From contig JAIENH010000686.1 in the NCBI GenBank assembly GCA_019751475.1, positions 1 through 5,656 on the forward strand: a DNA stretch of 5,656 bases, given 5' to 3'. The notes beneath the pieces were generated by a model that was not told where the DNA came from, ran no database searches, and worked only from the letters and a program-made list of their open reading frames with translations. Within the stretch, counting starts at the first letter, position 1. Every line of letters starts with the position of its first letter. Shown here piece by piece: positions 5,286 through 5,656 of this stretch. Both the position numbers and the translations under genes were made by a program. The DNA comes from Cyclobacteriaceae bacterium (GTDB lineage: Bacteria > Bacteroidota > Bacteroidia > Cytophagales > Cyclobacteriaceae).

Positions 5286-5656
5286 TCATTTAGCCATTTC
5301 CTTTTGCCGCTTTACAATCTGGGCCAATGTACTCTTGGAAAGTAGTTTGAGGGTCTCGTCACGTACAGCTGTAAACGAATCGCGGATACCGCAGACCTTT
5401 TCATCCCGGCATTCTTCACAAGGTTCATAATAGTTGAGCGAAACACAGGGCAGCAGGGAAATTGGGCCGTCAATAAGTCGCATGATCTCCACCAGGTTCA
5501 CATCTTCCGGCTTTTTGTAGAGATAGTAGCCACCTCCCTTTCCTTTCTTACTGTGAAGGATTTTTGCATTGCGCATTTCTAACAAGATCGCCTCGAGAAA
5601 TTTTTTTGGAATGTGCTGATCGTTTGCAATGTCTTGAATATGAACAGGGCCCTTTT
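5286..5656 (-). CDS. Rrf2-family transcriptional regulator (5' end outside the window)
   Basis: 122 C-terminal residues are visible; the frame is open to the window edge, and about 25 N-terminal residues are probably missing. The visible part begins in the winged helix-turn-helix: 'VHIQDIANDQHIPKKFLEAIL' with the recognition helix, then the wing 'SKKGKGGGYYL', and the family-typical 'VNLVEIMRLIDGP'. A cysteine cluster follows, C-x8-C-x2-C-x5-C ('LPCVSLN' through 'VCGIR'). Family members such as IscR and NsrR use three cysteines here to bind a [2Fe-2S] or [4Fe-4S] cluster; this four-cysteine spacing differs but could sense redox, iron-sulfur status or thiols. It is a cytosolic DNA-binding dimer by family. 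The peroxiredoxin gene lies 69 bp downstream on the same strand, with an operator-like repeat between, which suggests control of a peroxide or redox response. The ligand and target set are inference. Confidence 0.88.
   Translation of the reverse strand, partial: KGPVHIQDIANDQHIPKKFLEAILLEMRNAKILHSKKGKGGGYYLYKKPEDVNLVEIMRLIDGPISLLPCVSLNYYEPCEECRDEKVCGIRDSFTAVRDETLKLLSKSTLAQIVKRQKEMAK

Overview
The window looks like chromosomal DNA from a Bacteroidota member, probably of the Cytophagales/Chryseolinea kind. This rests on several things. Shine-Dalgarno signals are mostly absent before the starts, and matches to the Bacteroidota -7 element TAnnTTTG lie upstream of several genes. The aminotransferase, Rrf2 and 1-Cys peroxiredoxin sequences read like Bacteroidota family members. 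The genus cannot be fixed from the sequence alone.

Layout. At the left edge (1-311, minus strand) is the N-terminal part of a class I/II PLP aminotransferase. A 151-bp divergent spacer with a candidate promoter and repeated TGAGG half-sites separates it from a tight plus-strand operon. That operon encodes a Tat-exported Dabb-domain protein, a ten-helix EamA/DMT transporter that starts at TTG just after the Dabb stop, and a family 2 glycosyltransferase joined by an ATGA overlap. A Uma2-family (PD-(D/E)XK fold) protein follows on the same strand. Its stop codon directly abuts the stop codon of a convergent DegT/DnrJ/EryC1/StrS-type aminotransferase. Upstream of that aminotransferase, on the minus strand, lie a strong rho-independent terminator, a 1-Cys (Prx6-type) peroxiredoxin gene and an Rrf2-family regulator that runs off the right edge.

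How the parts may work together. The glycosyltransferase and the sugar-aminotransferase-like protein suggest a small polysaccharide or glycoconjugate role, but no complete pathway is present. The Rrf2 regulator and peroxiredoxin form a plausible redox-response pair, because an inverted repeat sits in the -33 region of the predicted peroxiredoxin promoter. The most notable observation is that the peroxiredoxin frame carries one in-frame TAG where the family has Trp, 14 codons before the catalytic Cys. The rest of the gene is intact, so this is either a very recent nonsense mutation or a sequence error.

I found no mobile element, CRISPR array, tRNA or rRNA, and no convincing undescribed multi-gene system. 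No gene-free stretch exceeds 300 bases.
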